Below, in pieces: positions 35,107-42,948 of a stretch of 64,000 nucleotides of DNA. The notes under the pieces are model-generated. The model worked only from the letters and a program-made list of their open reading frames with translations, did no database searches and was not told the origin of the DNA. The stretch is taken from the NCBI GenBank assembly GCA_041394945.1, contig JAWKHH010000003.1, forward strand, positions 682,001 through 746,000, given 5' to 3'. This DNA comes from Bryobacteraceae bacterium (lineage in GTDB: Bacteria > Acidobacteriota > Terriglobia > Bryobacterales > Bryobacteraceae). The position numbers and the translations under genes were made by a program. The stretch's first letter is position 1, and every line of letters begins with the position of its first letter.

Positions 35107-35609
35107 AGAGCAAGTACATGAACCCCTACCTGGCGGGTTTTCTGCTGGGGCTTGTGCTGCTGGCCTCGATCTACCTCACCGGCCGCGGCCTCGGCGCCAG
35201 CGGCGCGGTGAAGGGCGTGATCACCGGCGCCATGATCGCCGCCGCGCCGGCGCACACCGCTGGCCAGCCGTTCTACGAAGCGGCGAAAGCGCACGGCAAT
35301 CCCCTCGCCGATTGGCTCGTGTTCGAAGTGGCCGGCGTGCTGCTCGGTGCGTTCCTCTCCGGCGTGATGGCGGACCGGCTCAACCTCTTCGTCGAGAAAG
35401 GGCCCCACGTCGCCAACCGCACGCGCCTCACCGCCGCGGTCGCCGGCGGATTCCTCTTCGGGCTCGGCTCGCAGCTTGGCCGCGGATGCACCAGCGGAGC
35501 CGCCCTCAGCGGCATGGCCGTCATGTCGGCAGGCGGCATCCTCACCATGATGGCGATATTCGGGTCCGCCTACGCCACCGCCTACTTCGTCAGGAAGCTT
35601 TGGCTCTAA
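35103..35609 (+). CDS. YeeE/YedE half-size sulfur-compound transporter
   Basis: 168 residues, four to five membrane segments. GLGSQLGRGCTSGAALSGMA carries the conserved Gly-rich loop with one Cys, the motif used by YeeE/TsuA thiosulfate permeases to pass the substrate by cysteine contacts. It is half the size of TsuA and would pair with the next gene product. Starts in an ATGA overlap and has a GGAGGGAG site upstream. Confidence 0.88.
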   Translation: MKSKYMNPYLAGFLLGLVLLASIYLTGRGLGASGAVKGVITGAMIAAAPAHTAGQPFYEAAKAHGNPLADWLVFEVAGVLLGAFLSGVMADRLNLFVEKGPHVANRTRLTAAVAGGFLFGLGSQLGRGCTSGAALSGMAVMSAGGILTMMAIFGSAYATAYFVRKLWL

Positions 35610-35621
35610 AGGAGAACGCGA

Positions 35622-36794
35622 ATGGGACCACTTGTTCCGGATTTTCTCAATAGCCAGCTCAATCTCGTCCTTGCTTTCCTTCTCGGGATCGCCTTCGGCT
35701 TCGTGCTCGAGCAGGCCGGCTTCTCATCGTCGAAGAAGCTCACCGGCCTGTTCTACGGAACCGACTTCACCGTCCTGCGCGTCTTCTTCACCGCCGGCGT
35801 CACCGGCATGACCGGCGTGCTCATCCTCAGCCGCCTCGGCCTCCTCGATACCGAGATGATCTTCGTCAACCCCACCTTCCTTCCCTCGGCCATCGTCGGC
35901 GGGCTCATCATGGGCATCGGCTTCGTCGTGGGCGGATACTGCCCGGGCACCAGCTTCTGCGGAGCCGCCGTCGGCCGCATCGACGCCATGGCCTTCATCG
36001 CCGGCGGCTTTCTCGGCGTGTTCACCTTCGGCGAAGCCTTCCCCCTCGTGCGCGACTTCTACGCAGCCGGCTCCATGGGCGACCTCCTCGTCTACAACGT
36101 GCTCGGCCTCACCGCCGGCCAGTTCGGCGGCCTGCTGATCCTCGCCGCCGTCGGCATCTTCGTCCTCACCTCGTGGATCGAGGGCCGCGTCGCGCCCGAT
36201 GGCCCGGCCGCCCGATTCCCGGTATGGAGCCACCGCATCGCGGGCATCGCGCTCGTGGCGGTCGGCATATTTCTCGTTCCCATGGCGGACCGGAGATCGC
36301 AAGTGCAGGCGAAGGCCGCGGACCCTTCCTACCGCGCCTCGCATCCGGTCCGCATGGTTTCTCCAGACGAACTCGCCTACGCGCTCATCGATCACAACCC
36401 GCGCCTTCAGTTGGTGGACGTGCGCGACGCCGAATCCTACGTGAAGGCATCCCTGCCGGAAGCCGTCAACGTATCGACGCGCGCCCTGCTGAACAAGGAG
36501 GCGCGTACGGTGTTCCGGTCTCCGCACACGTGGAAGGTGTTCTTCGGAGCAACCGGGGAGGACAGCGTCCGCGCCGCCGCCACCGCCCAACTCGCCGGCA
36601 TCGAGAACGTGGCCGCGCTCGAAGGCGGGCTCGACGCGTTTCGCGCCGCCATCCTCGAGCCAGGCGAAACCCCGGGCGACCTCGGCGTGTTCCGCGCCCA
36701 GGCATCCGCGGAAATCGCGCGCATGATCAAGGAGCGGAGCGCGCCGAAGGTGGTTCGCGCGGTGAAGCGGGTCCAGGGCGGCTGCGGGGGCTGA
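35622..36794 (+). CDS. YeeE/YedE half-transporter fused to a cysteine-less rhodanese ending in GGCGG
   Basis: 390 residues. The membrane part (about 10-222) contains GGYCPGTSFCGAAVGR with Cys107 and Cys113, the second YeeE/YedE signature. A rhodanese domain follows (about 243-345; LQLVDVRDAESYVKASLPEAVN and NVAALEGGLDAF). Its active-site loop reads VFFGATGEDS (306-315): Gly309 stands where the persulfide-forming Cys should be, so it cannot work as a normal sulfurtransferase. After a basic helix the protein ends V-Q-G-G-C-G-G. The only three cysteines are 107, 113 and 388. GGCGG at the C-terminus is the swinging-arm motif of SoxY. Whether the tail is periplasmic or cytoplasmic is not decided. 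Twelve bases after the first half-transporter, so surely the same operon. Confidence 0.9.
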   Translation: MGPLVPDFLNSQLNLVLAFLLGIAFGFVLEQAGFSSSKKLTGLFYGTDFTVLRVFFTAGVTGMTGVLILSRLGLLDTEMIFVNPTFLPSAIVGGLIMGIGFVVGGYCPGTSFCGAAVGRIDAMAFIAGGFLGVFTFGEAFPLVRDFYAAGSMGDLLVYNVLGLTAGQFGGLLILAAVGIFVLTSWIEGRVAPDGPAARFPVWSHRIAGIALVAVGIFLVPMADRRSQVQAKAADPSYRASHPVRMVSPDELAYALIDHNPRLQLVDVRDAESYVKASLPEAVNVSTRALLNKEARTVFRSPHTWKVFFGATGEDSVRAAATAQLAGIENVAALEGGLDAFRAAILEPGETPGDLGVFRAQASAEIARMIKERSAPKVVRAVKRVQGGCGG

Positions 36795-36799
36795 CCCCC

Positions 36800-38833
36800 T
36801 CAGCCCTTTTTCCGCACCGCCGCGTCCAGCCCGGCGATGAAGTCGGCGAGATCCTGCGTGATCACGCTGACGTTCGCCGCGGACCAGTAGCGCCGCCGCA
36901 GCCCTGAGTTCTGCACCGTCCACGTCTTCGAAACCCGATCCTGAGAAGCGCACCACCGCACCAGCCGCTCCACGTGCGGATCCCGCAAGCTCGATCCGAG
37001 ACAAAGCAGCGAGCGCTCCCGCAGCACGTCGATCGCGGCCGCGGGAAGCGCCTTCAGCAGCCTACCGGCGGACTCGGCGAAATCGGAAGGCGCGATCACC
37101 ACGGACTCGCGTAAGCGCGCATCCCAGGGAACGCCGCCGTCCAGCCGCACCAGCACATGCGCGTCTTCGAGCCGCCGCACGTGCTGCGGCTGTTCGACCA
37201 CGCGGATCGACCCGTCCGGCGCGCGGTGCAGGAACAAACCCCCATCCGGCCCGTCCGCCTGAAAGTAGAGCAGGTGGAACGGCTCACCGCGATCGGAGAA
37301 CACGCGCTCGAGCGACGTATCGTAGTTGGTCGTCAGCACCCATAGCCAGTGCGGTGCGCCGGCCCTCCGCAACAACGCCGGCAGCGATGCCAGCCACCGG
37401 TATACGACGCTCGGCGGCGTGTCGACGTCGATCTGCGCCTTGGCCGCCTCCCACAGCTCGGTCCGGCCCTGCCGGTCGACGACGTACTGCGCCACCTCGG
37501 CGCGCTCGAAACCGGTCTTGCCCGCGTTGAACTCGGCTGCGATCTCGTCGTAGAATTCGCGGACCATCGGCCGGCTCCCGAGATGCGCCCCGGCGCCGAG
37601 CAGAAATGCCATCCGCGCGGACCGGATGCGCCGCGCCAACCGCCGCGCCACGTCAGGCGATTTCGCCGGAGGCCTGAGCGGCGGCATCGGCTTCGACGTC
37701 ACGGGATCCGTGGACGCACCCGGCGCTGCCGGAAACAGCAGCCGCGTCGACGATTCCTGAACCAGATCCTCGAGAAACCCCCGGATCCTCCCAAAGTCGC
37801 CCGGTGCGAACCAGAGCGGCGAAATGCCGTACTGGTCGAGTTCCTGGCGCCGTTCGCGCATCCGGGAGACGCGATAGGAGCCGGCCAGTATCGCATAGTG
37901 GGTCAGCGCCGGCACCGCCTGTTTGATCCGCTCCAGAACCTCCAGCGTGCGGTCGCGCTCGAGGCTCGCGCCTACGAACAGCAGCGGCCGGTTGGTGAAC
38001 ATGATCCAGGCCAGGCTCGGGATGCTCGCCACGCCGTTTGGCTTCCGCTTCTTCTTGTACTGCTGATCGTATTCGAGGCTCGTGAACACCCGCGCGGACC
38101 GGTCGTCGGCGTCGCCGTGAATCTTCATCAAGACCGCTTCGTTGCGATGCATCGCGCGGATGATGTTGTCCGGCTGCGGACCCGTGATCACCCGCTCGAA
38201 CGGCCGCCCGGCTGCCCGGAACGCCGCTTCAAGCACATGGTCGAAGTTCGTCGTAATCACCGGCCCGCTCGCAATCAGCGGCAGAATCTCCACCGCCCGC
38301 GACTTCAGCCCGGCCGGGTCAATGTCCCGGGCGAACTCCTGCGCCACCAGCCGCTGAAAGCGGTCCGGACTTTCTTCGTAGAGGATCGTGGCCGCCTTAA
38401 GGAAATCCTTCTCCTGATCGAGCGCGGAGAGCACGTCGAAAGGGTCGCTGTGCAGTTCGGCGCCATTGGCCAAAAAATCGCGCCATCCATGGAAGCCGAA
38501 CGGGATCGACAATCCCGCGCCCACGAACGGGATCACGCCGGAAGGCGAGCGAAGCTGCTCGACGAGATCCCGAAACGTTCCCGCGTTCTCGCTTTCGATG
38601 GCCGCGGCCAGCCCTTCAGGCGAATACACCTGATCGAGATCCCTACCGGGCCGCGCGCCGGCGGCGGTTCCTGGAACCGAACGGAAGCGCAGCTTGCCGC
38701 CGAACTCGTCGGCCACCTGCTTGCGCCATCCGAGGGCGGCGTCGCTCTTGCCGGTCAGGTCGCGGTGCGTCTCCGGCACTTGCACGGTGGGACCATCCTT
38801 CTTGGCGCGGACGTGAAACATGGCGGCGCTCAT
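36800..38833 (-). CDS. Tandem SIR2-domain protein, possible NADase
   Basis: 677 residues from the ATG at 38833. First SIR2-like domain (about 95-350): VIPFVGAGLSIPFGF (GAG at 105-107), ITTNFD (193-198), catalytic-type His in MKIHGD (236-241) and LLFVGASLERD. Second domain (about 400-670): FLLGAGAHLGSRP (GAG 413-415), LTTNYD (500-505), but VRLDGG (562-567) where the His-Gly should be, and LLCLGSSLRDPH. SIR2-like proteins of this kind often act in phage defence by consuming NAD. The gene follows methylmalonyl-CoA mutase by 19 bases and faces the sulfur operon. No partner defence gene is visible, so the role is an inference. Confidence 0.8.
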   Translation of the reverse strand: MSAAMFHVRAKKDGPTVQVPETHRDLTGKSDAALGWRKQVADEFGGKLRFRSVPGTAAGARPGRDLDQVYSPEGLAAAIESENAGTFRDLVEQLRSPSGVIPFVGAGLSIPFGFHGWRDFLANGAELHSDPFDVLSALDQEKDFLKAATILYEESPDRFQRLVAQEFARDIDPAGLKSRAVEILPLIASGPVITTNFDHVLEAAFRAAGRPFERVITGPQPDNIIRAMHRNEAVLMKIHGDADDRSARVFTSLEYDQQYKKKRKPNGVASIPSLAWIMFTNRPLLFVGASLERDRTLEVLERIKQAVPALTHYAILAGSYRVSRMRERRQELDQYGISPLWFAPGDFGRIRGFLEDLVQESSTRLLFPAAPGASTDPVTSKPMPPLRPPAKSPDVARRLARRIRSARMAFLLGAGAHLGSRPMVREFYDEIAAEFNAGKTGFERAEVAQYVVDRQGRTELWEAAKAQIDVDTPPSVVYRWLASLPALLRRAGAPHWLWVLTTNYDTSLERVFSDRGEPFHLLYFQADGPDGGLFLHRAPDGSIRVVEQPQHVRRLEDAHVLVRLDGGVPWDARLRESVVIAPSDFAESAGRLLKALPAAAIDVLRERSLLCLGSSLRDPHVERLVRWCASQDRVSKTWTVQNSGLRRRYWSAANVSVITQDLADFIAGLDAAVRKKG

Positions 38834-38852
38834 CACCGCGATAGTATCCCCG

Positions 38853-40448
38853 CTAGACCGCCGCGCGCTCGGTCCACACGCCGAGCGTCTCCCGCAGCGC
38901 ATCGCAAATCTCGCCGACCGTGGCGTACGCGCGCACGCAATCGAGAATCAGCGGCATCGTATTGGCCCCACCGAGCGACCCCGCCCGCAGCGCGTCGAGC
39001 GACCGCGTTGCCGCCCCCGCGTCCCGCCGTTTGCGCAGCGCCGCCAGCTTCTCCACCTGGCGCGCCTCCGCCGTCTCGTCGATCTGCAGCAGCTCGATCG
39101 GCGCCTCGTTCTCCTCGACAAACGCGTTCACACCCACGATGATGCGCTCACCCTCTTCCACCTGCCGTTGATACCGGTAGCTGGCGTCGGCGACCTCGCG
39201 CTGTGGGTAGCTCTTTTCGATGGCCTCGATCATGCCGCCCATCGCGTCGATCCGCTCGATGTAAGCATTCGCTTCCGCCTCCACGCGATCGGTCAGTTCC
39301 TCCACGAAGTAGCTCCCCCCGAACGGATCCGGCACGGCGGTGATGCCCGATTCGTGAGCCAGAATCTGCTGGGTGCGTAGCGCGATGGTGACGGCGTGCT
39401 CGGATGGCAGCGCGTAGGCCTCGTCGAGCGAGTTCGTATGGAGCGACTGGCAGCCGCCGATCACTGCCGCCAGCGCCTGCATCGCCGTGCGCATCACGTT
39501 GTTATAAGGCTGCTGCCAGGTGAGCGAGCAGCCCGCCGTCTGCGCATGGAAGCGTAACTTCCACGACCGCTCCTCACGCGCGCCGAAACGGTCCCGCATG
39601 ATCTGCGCCCACATGCGCCGCGCCGCGCGGAACTTGGCGATCTCCTCGAAAAAGTCGCTGTGCGAATTAAAGAAGAAGCTGAGCCGCGGCGCGAAGGCGT
39701 CTACCGGCAACCCGCGCGCCAGCACATCGTCCACGTACTCGATTCCGTCGCGCAGCGTGAACGCCAGTTCCTGCACCGCCGTCGACCCCGCCTCCCGGAT
39801 GTGATACCCGGAAATCGAAACCGGATTGAACCGCGGCACGCATTCCGCGCCGAACACGATCGAGTCCGTCACCAGCCGCATGGATGGCCGCGGCGGGTAG
39901 ATGAACTCCTTCTGCGCGATGTACTCCTTGAGAATGTCGTTCTGGAGAGTTCCGTTGAGCCGATCCCACGCCACTCCTTGTTTCTCGGCAACCGCCAGGT
40001 ACATCGCCCACAGGATGGAAGCCGGTGAGTTGATCGTCATCGATACGCTCACCTCGCCGAGCGGAATCCCGTCGAGCAGCATCTCCATGTCCTCGAGCGA
40101 CGAAATCGCCACGCCGCACTTGCCCACCTCGCCGAGCGATTGCGGGTGATCGGAATCGTAGCCCATCAGCGTCGGCAGATCGAAAGCCACCGAAAGCCCG
40201 GTCTGGCCCTGGTCCAGAAGGTACCGGTAGCGGCGGTTGGTCTCCTCCGGAGTGGCGAAGCCCGAGAACTGCCGCATGGTCCACAGCCGGCCCCGGTACA
40301 TGCTCTCGTGGATGCCGCGAGTATATGGAAACTCTCCGGCCGGCGGTTCCGGCGACCGTCCCGTCGGCCCGTACACCGGCTTGACCGGAATGCCCGAAAG
40401 CGTCTCGGTGGGTGTGACGAGCTTGGTCATCGCTTCCACTTCAATCAT
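38853..40448 (-). CDS. mutA: Methylmalonyl-CoA mutase, catalytic chain without B12 domain
   Basis: 531 residues from the ATG at 40448. YTRGIHESMYRGRLWTMRQF, SVAFDLPTLMGYDSDHP, MTINSPASILWAMYL, ISGYHIREAGSTAVQELAF, AQTAGCSLTWQQPYNNVMRTA and TNSLDEAYALPSEHA are family blocks. The C-terminal cobalamin-binding domain is missing, as in archaeal-type and many bacterial two-chain enzymes, so a separate small subunit must exist outside the window. Reaction: (R)-methylmalonyl-CoA to succinyl-CoA with adenosylcobalamin. Close homologues include isobutyryl-CoA and ethylmalonyl-CoA mutases. A later ATG at 40430 is possible. Confidence 0.92.
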   Translation of the reverse strand: MIEVEAMTKLVTPTETLSGIPVKPVYGPTGRSPEPPAGEFPYTRGIHESMYRGRLWTMRQFSGFATPEETNRRYRYLLDQGQTGLSVAFDLPTLMGYDSDHPQSLGEVGKCGVAISSLEDMEMLLDGIPLGEVSVSMTINSPASILWAMYLAVAEKQGVAWDRLNGTLQNDILKEYIAQKEFIYPPRPSMRLVTDSIVFGAECVPRFNPVSISGYHIREAGSTAVQELAFTLRDGIEYVDDVLARGLPVDAFAPRLSFFFNSHSDFFEEIAKFRAARRMWAQIMRDRFGAREERSWKLRFHAQTAGCSLTWQQPYNNVMRTAMQALAAVIGGCQSLHTNSLDEAYALPSEHAVTIALRTQQILAHESGITAVPDPFGGSYFVEELTDRVEAEANAYIERIDAMGGMIEAIEKSYPQREVADASYRYQRQVEEGERIIVGVNAFVEENEAPIELLQIDETAEARQVEKLAALRKRRDAGAATRSLDALRAGSLGGANTMPLILDCVRAYATVGEICDALRETLGVWTERAAV

Positions 40449-40466
40449 GCCATCCTGAAAGCTGCC

Positions 40467-41096
40467 ATGTCCGAGGCCTACCATGACCCCCACGTCGCCC
40501 TGAACCGCATCTACACCAGGCGCGGGGATGCCGGCGAAACATCGCTCGTGGGCGGGCAGCGCGTGCCAAAGGACACGCTCCGCATCGAATGCTACGGCAC
40601 GGTGGACGAGTTGAACGCCGTGCTCGGGATGGCCCGCGAATCAACCTTGGGCGACGAGCGTCTGGCTGCCCTCGCGGCGATCCTCCTCCGCATCCAACAC
40701 GAGTTGTTCAACCTCGGCTCGATCCTGGCCACTTTGCCCGCCGATGTTCATCCCCGACAGCCGCGCGTCACCGAAGCCGAGGTTGAGCAGCTCGAACGCG
40801 AGATCGACGCGATGAACGCCACCCTGCCCGCGCTGCGGTCCTTCGTGCTCCCCGGCGGCTCCCGCCTCAACGCCGAACTCCACCTCGCGCGGACGGTCTG
40901 CCGGCGCGCCGAAAGAATCGCCGTGGCCCTCGCCCGTTCGGAAGAAGTCCCGCCCGAGGCGGTCCGCTATCTGAACCGCCTCTCGGACGCGCTCTTCGTA
41001 TTCAGCCGCAGGGCAGTGGCAGCCACCGGCGCGGCCGAGCTCCTCTGGGATCCAAACAAGGCTTCGAGCGGTTACAACCAATCGCCAGGCGAGTAA
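40467..41096 (+). CDS. PduO-type cob(I)alamin adenosyltransferase
   Basis: 209 residues from the ATG at 40467. IYTRRGDAGETSLVGGQRV is the ATP-binding N-terminal signature, YGTVDELNAVLG follows, and RRAERIAVAL plus YLNRLSDALFVFSR hold the active-site Arg and Asn. It makes adenosylcobalamin from cob(I)alamin and ATP. It is divergent from the mutase gene with only 18 bases between starts, an arrangement that supplies the cofactor to the mutase. Confidence 0.93.
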   Translation: MSEAYHDPHVALNRIYTRRGDAGETSLVGGQRVPKDTLRIECYGTVDELNAVLGMARESTLGDERLAALAAILLRIQHELFNLGSILATLPADVHPRQPRVTEAEVEQLEREIDAMNATLPALRSFVLPGGSRLNAELHLARTVCRRAERIAVALARSEEVPPEAVRYLNRLSDALFVFSRRAVAATGAAELLWDPNKASSGYNQSPGE

Positions 41097-41212
41097 ATCC
41101 TACAACAATAGCCCGCCCGGCGATTCGAAAAACTTACACAAGACACCTTAGAGCGGAGTCGAGCCCTCACTTTTTCCATCGTGTTTTCAGTGATTTGCAG
41201 ACACGTCAGAGT

Positions 41213-41228
41213 TTGGCACGGAACTTGC
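41213..41228 (+). promoter_or_regulatory. Sigma-54 (RpoN) -24/-12 promoter
   Basis: TTGGCACGGAACTTGC: the -24 GG and -12 GC are correctly spaced and the whole element matches the TTGGCACG-N4-TTGC consensus. Transcription would start about 41240, some 50 bases before the ATG at 41292, which has TGGGAGA as ribosome-binding site. No activator site was identified upstream, but an NtrC-type activator gene lies at 61336. Confidence 0.8.
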
Positions 41229-41291
41229 CTATATCAGTTGCGGAAGCTGAACAAGGCGACCGAAATCAAAGACCGATGGGAGAACCGACCA

Positions 41292-42197
41292 ATGGAAACC
41301 TACAAGATCGATTCCACGTCTAACGCGTCCGAGCGGACTCCGACGAACTGGAAAACCTGGGCTGCTGGGGGCGTCGTCGCCGCGCTGGTCGCCGCCAACG
41401 GTTTCCTGTTCGTGCGTGGCAGCTCGATGGAATCCGAGATGGCGAAGATGAAGAACACGAGCGCCGTCGAAATGAACGAGCTGAAGCAGAGTCACGATAC
41501 CTACGTGGCTCAATCCCAGCGCTCGATCGAGGAGTTGAACCAACAGCTCGCTCAAGCGAACGCCCAATCGCAGAAGGCCGCCGCTGCCGCTACGCAGCAG
41601 GCGCGCCTCAACGCCGATCGCGTGGCGAAGAAGGCGGAAGAACTGGTGAACACGCTCGCCCAGGAGAACAAACTGGCGCAGGCTCGCGTGGATGACGCTC
41701 TCACCGCCGTCCGTGAGGCTCACGACGCCACCAACACCAAGGTCGGTGAGGTGGAGACGCAGGTCGGCACGGTGCGGACCGAGGTTGACAGGGCCAAGGC
41801 CGAACTCGAAGCCACCATCGCGGACCTCAGGTCCGTGCGCGGCGACCTCGGTGTTCAAAGCGGCCTTATCGCCACCAACGCCAAGGAACTGGCCGCCCTC
41901 CGCGACCTCGGCGAGCGCAACTACCACGAGTTCGCCATCACAAAGAAGAGCGGCCGTGTGAAGGTCGGCTCAATCGCGATGCAGCTCAAGAAGGCCGACA
42001 CCAAGCGCAACAAGTTCAACCTCGAAGTGGTCGCCGACGACAAGCGCGTCGAGAAGAAGGACAAGACGATCAACGAGCCCGTGCAGTTCTACGTGAGCGG
42101 CGCCCGGCAGCCCTACGAGATCGTCGTCAACGAGGTCACCAAGGACAAGATCGTGGGTTACCTCGCCGTGCCGAAGGTGATGTCGGCCCGGCGGTGA
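41292..42197 (+). CDS. Membrane-anchored coiled-coil protein, sigma-54-controlled
   Basis: 301 residues from the ATG at 41292. One membrane helix (about 23-42), a long coiled coil (about 46-205, with ELKQSHDTYVAQSQRSIEE and VGEVETQVGTVRTEVDRAK), and a small C-terminal domain (about 215-300, SGRVKVGSIAMQLKKADTKR, PVQFYVSGARQPYEIVVNEV) that looks beta-rich. Function unknown; a periplasmic spacer or tether is a reasonable guess. It is flanked by a sigma-54 promoter and a strong terminator, so it is a single-gene unit. Confidence 0.85.
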   Translation: METYKIDSTSNASERTPTNWKTWAAGGVVAALVAANGFLFVRGSSMESEMAKMKNTSAVEMNELKQSHDTYVAQSQRSIEELNQQLAQANAQSQKAAAAATQQARLNADRVAKKAEELVNTLAQENKLAQARVDDALTAVREAHDATNTKVGEVETQVGTVRTEVDRAKAELEATIADLRSVRGDLGVQSGLIATNAKELAALRDLGERNYHEFAITKKSGRVKVGSIAMQLKKADTKRNKFNLEVVADDKRVEKKDKTINEPVQFYVSGARQPYEIVVNEVTKDKIVGYLAVPKVMSARR

Positions 42198-42245
42198 CTC
42201 CCAGCCTGAAAGACGCTAGTCTCCGCACCTGATTCGACTCTCACT

Positions 42246-42280
42246 GGCGCGGGTCCCCGAAAAGGGATCCGCGCCGTTTT
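42246..42280 (+). terminator. Rho-independent terminator after the coiled-coil gene
   Basis: Twelve-base arms GGCGCGGGTCCC (42246-42257) and GGGATCCGCGCC (42264-42275), one G-T wobble, six-base loop CGAAAA, then TTTT (42277-42280). It also lies near the stop of the convergent acetyltransferase gene. Confidence 0.8.
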
Positions 42281-42291
42281 GCGTCTGGACG

Positions 42292-42828
42292 CTACACCTG
42301 GCGCGAGTACCTCAGCACGTCGCACCTCACCCCAGGAGCGAGGTTGGGGAACTCGGCGTGCGCCGCACGCCGCCCGTCGAACTGGAACCCGCACTTCTCC
42401 ATCACCCGCGCCGACGCCCGGTGGTCGGCGTGGCAACTCGCCTCCAGCCGCACCGGCGCCACCGCCGCCGCCATCGCCACCACCCCACGCAGCGCCTCGC
42501 TCGCGTACCCTCGTCCCCACGCGTCCCGCGCCAGCACATAGCCCACGATCGCCAGGTCCCGGCTCTGGAATCCGAACCCCGTCCCGCCGAGAAGCTTCCC
42601 TTCGCGAGACTCGATCAGCAGCGGACCGCCCGGCCACCGCGCCCATTCGGCGTCGCTGAATGCCAGAAACTCGCGGACCGTTTCGATGCGCTCATGCCGC
42701 GGCCAGCTCATGTAGCGCGCCACCTCCGGGTCCGCGGCGTATCGCGCGAAGACGGCCTCGGCGTCGCCGGGCCGCGGACGGCACAGGATGAGCCGCTCGG
42801 TTTCGTATCGTTCCTTGATGAGGTCCAC
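42292..42828 (-). CDS. GNAT-family N-acetyltransferase (RimJ/RimL-like)
   Basis: 178 residues from a GTG at 42828. ERYETERLILCRPRPGDAEA is the typical opening; YVLARDAWGRGYASEALRGV contains the acetyl-CoA loop Q/R-x-x-G-x-G/A, and ASARVMEKCGFQFDGRR is the closing block. RimJ/RimL members acetylate protein N-termini or small amines; the substrate is not known. The longer frame to 43080 runs through the inverted repeat and was rejected. Confidence 0.85.
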   Translation of the reverse strand: MDLIKERYETERLILCRPRPGDAEAVFARYAADPEVARYMSWPRHERIETVREFLAFSDAEWARWPGGPLLIESREGKLLGGTGFGFQSRDLAIVGYVLARDAWGRGYASEALRGVVAMAAAVAPVRLEASCHADHRASARVMEKCGFQFDGRRAAHAEFPNLAPGVRCDVLRYSRQV

Positions 42829-42862
42829 CGCGCCCAACTTAGCACGGGCGGTAGACTGGAGA

Positions 42863-42932
42863 GTGCGCAAGGCTGGCGCGGCCCGGCGTGAGCGAAGCCC
42901 CCCTTGGGGCCGTGCCGGGCTCCTTTGCGCAC
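42863..42932. repeat. 70-base nested inverted repeat between divergent genes
   Basis: Outer arms GTGCGCAA (42863-42870) and TTGCGCAC (42925-42932); middle arms GCCCGGC (42881-42887) and GCCGGGC (42914-42920); inner arms GCCCC (42897-42901) and GGGGC (42906-42910). It would fold as a long stem with internal loops. It sits between the acetyltransferase and CHAD genes and could be an REP-like element or a structured leader. Confidence 0.6.
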
Positions 42933-42948
42933 GGGAGTTTTGAGAACG

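Noticed and set aside
40449..40466. Cobalamin riboswitch for the mutase/adenosyltransferase pair
   Set aside because: Only 18 bases separate the starts; a B12 aptamer needs far more room.
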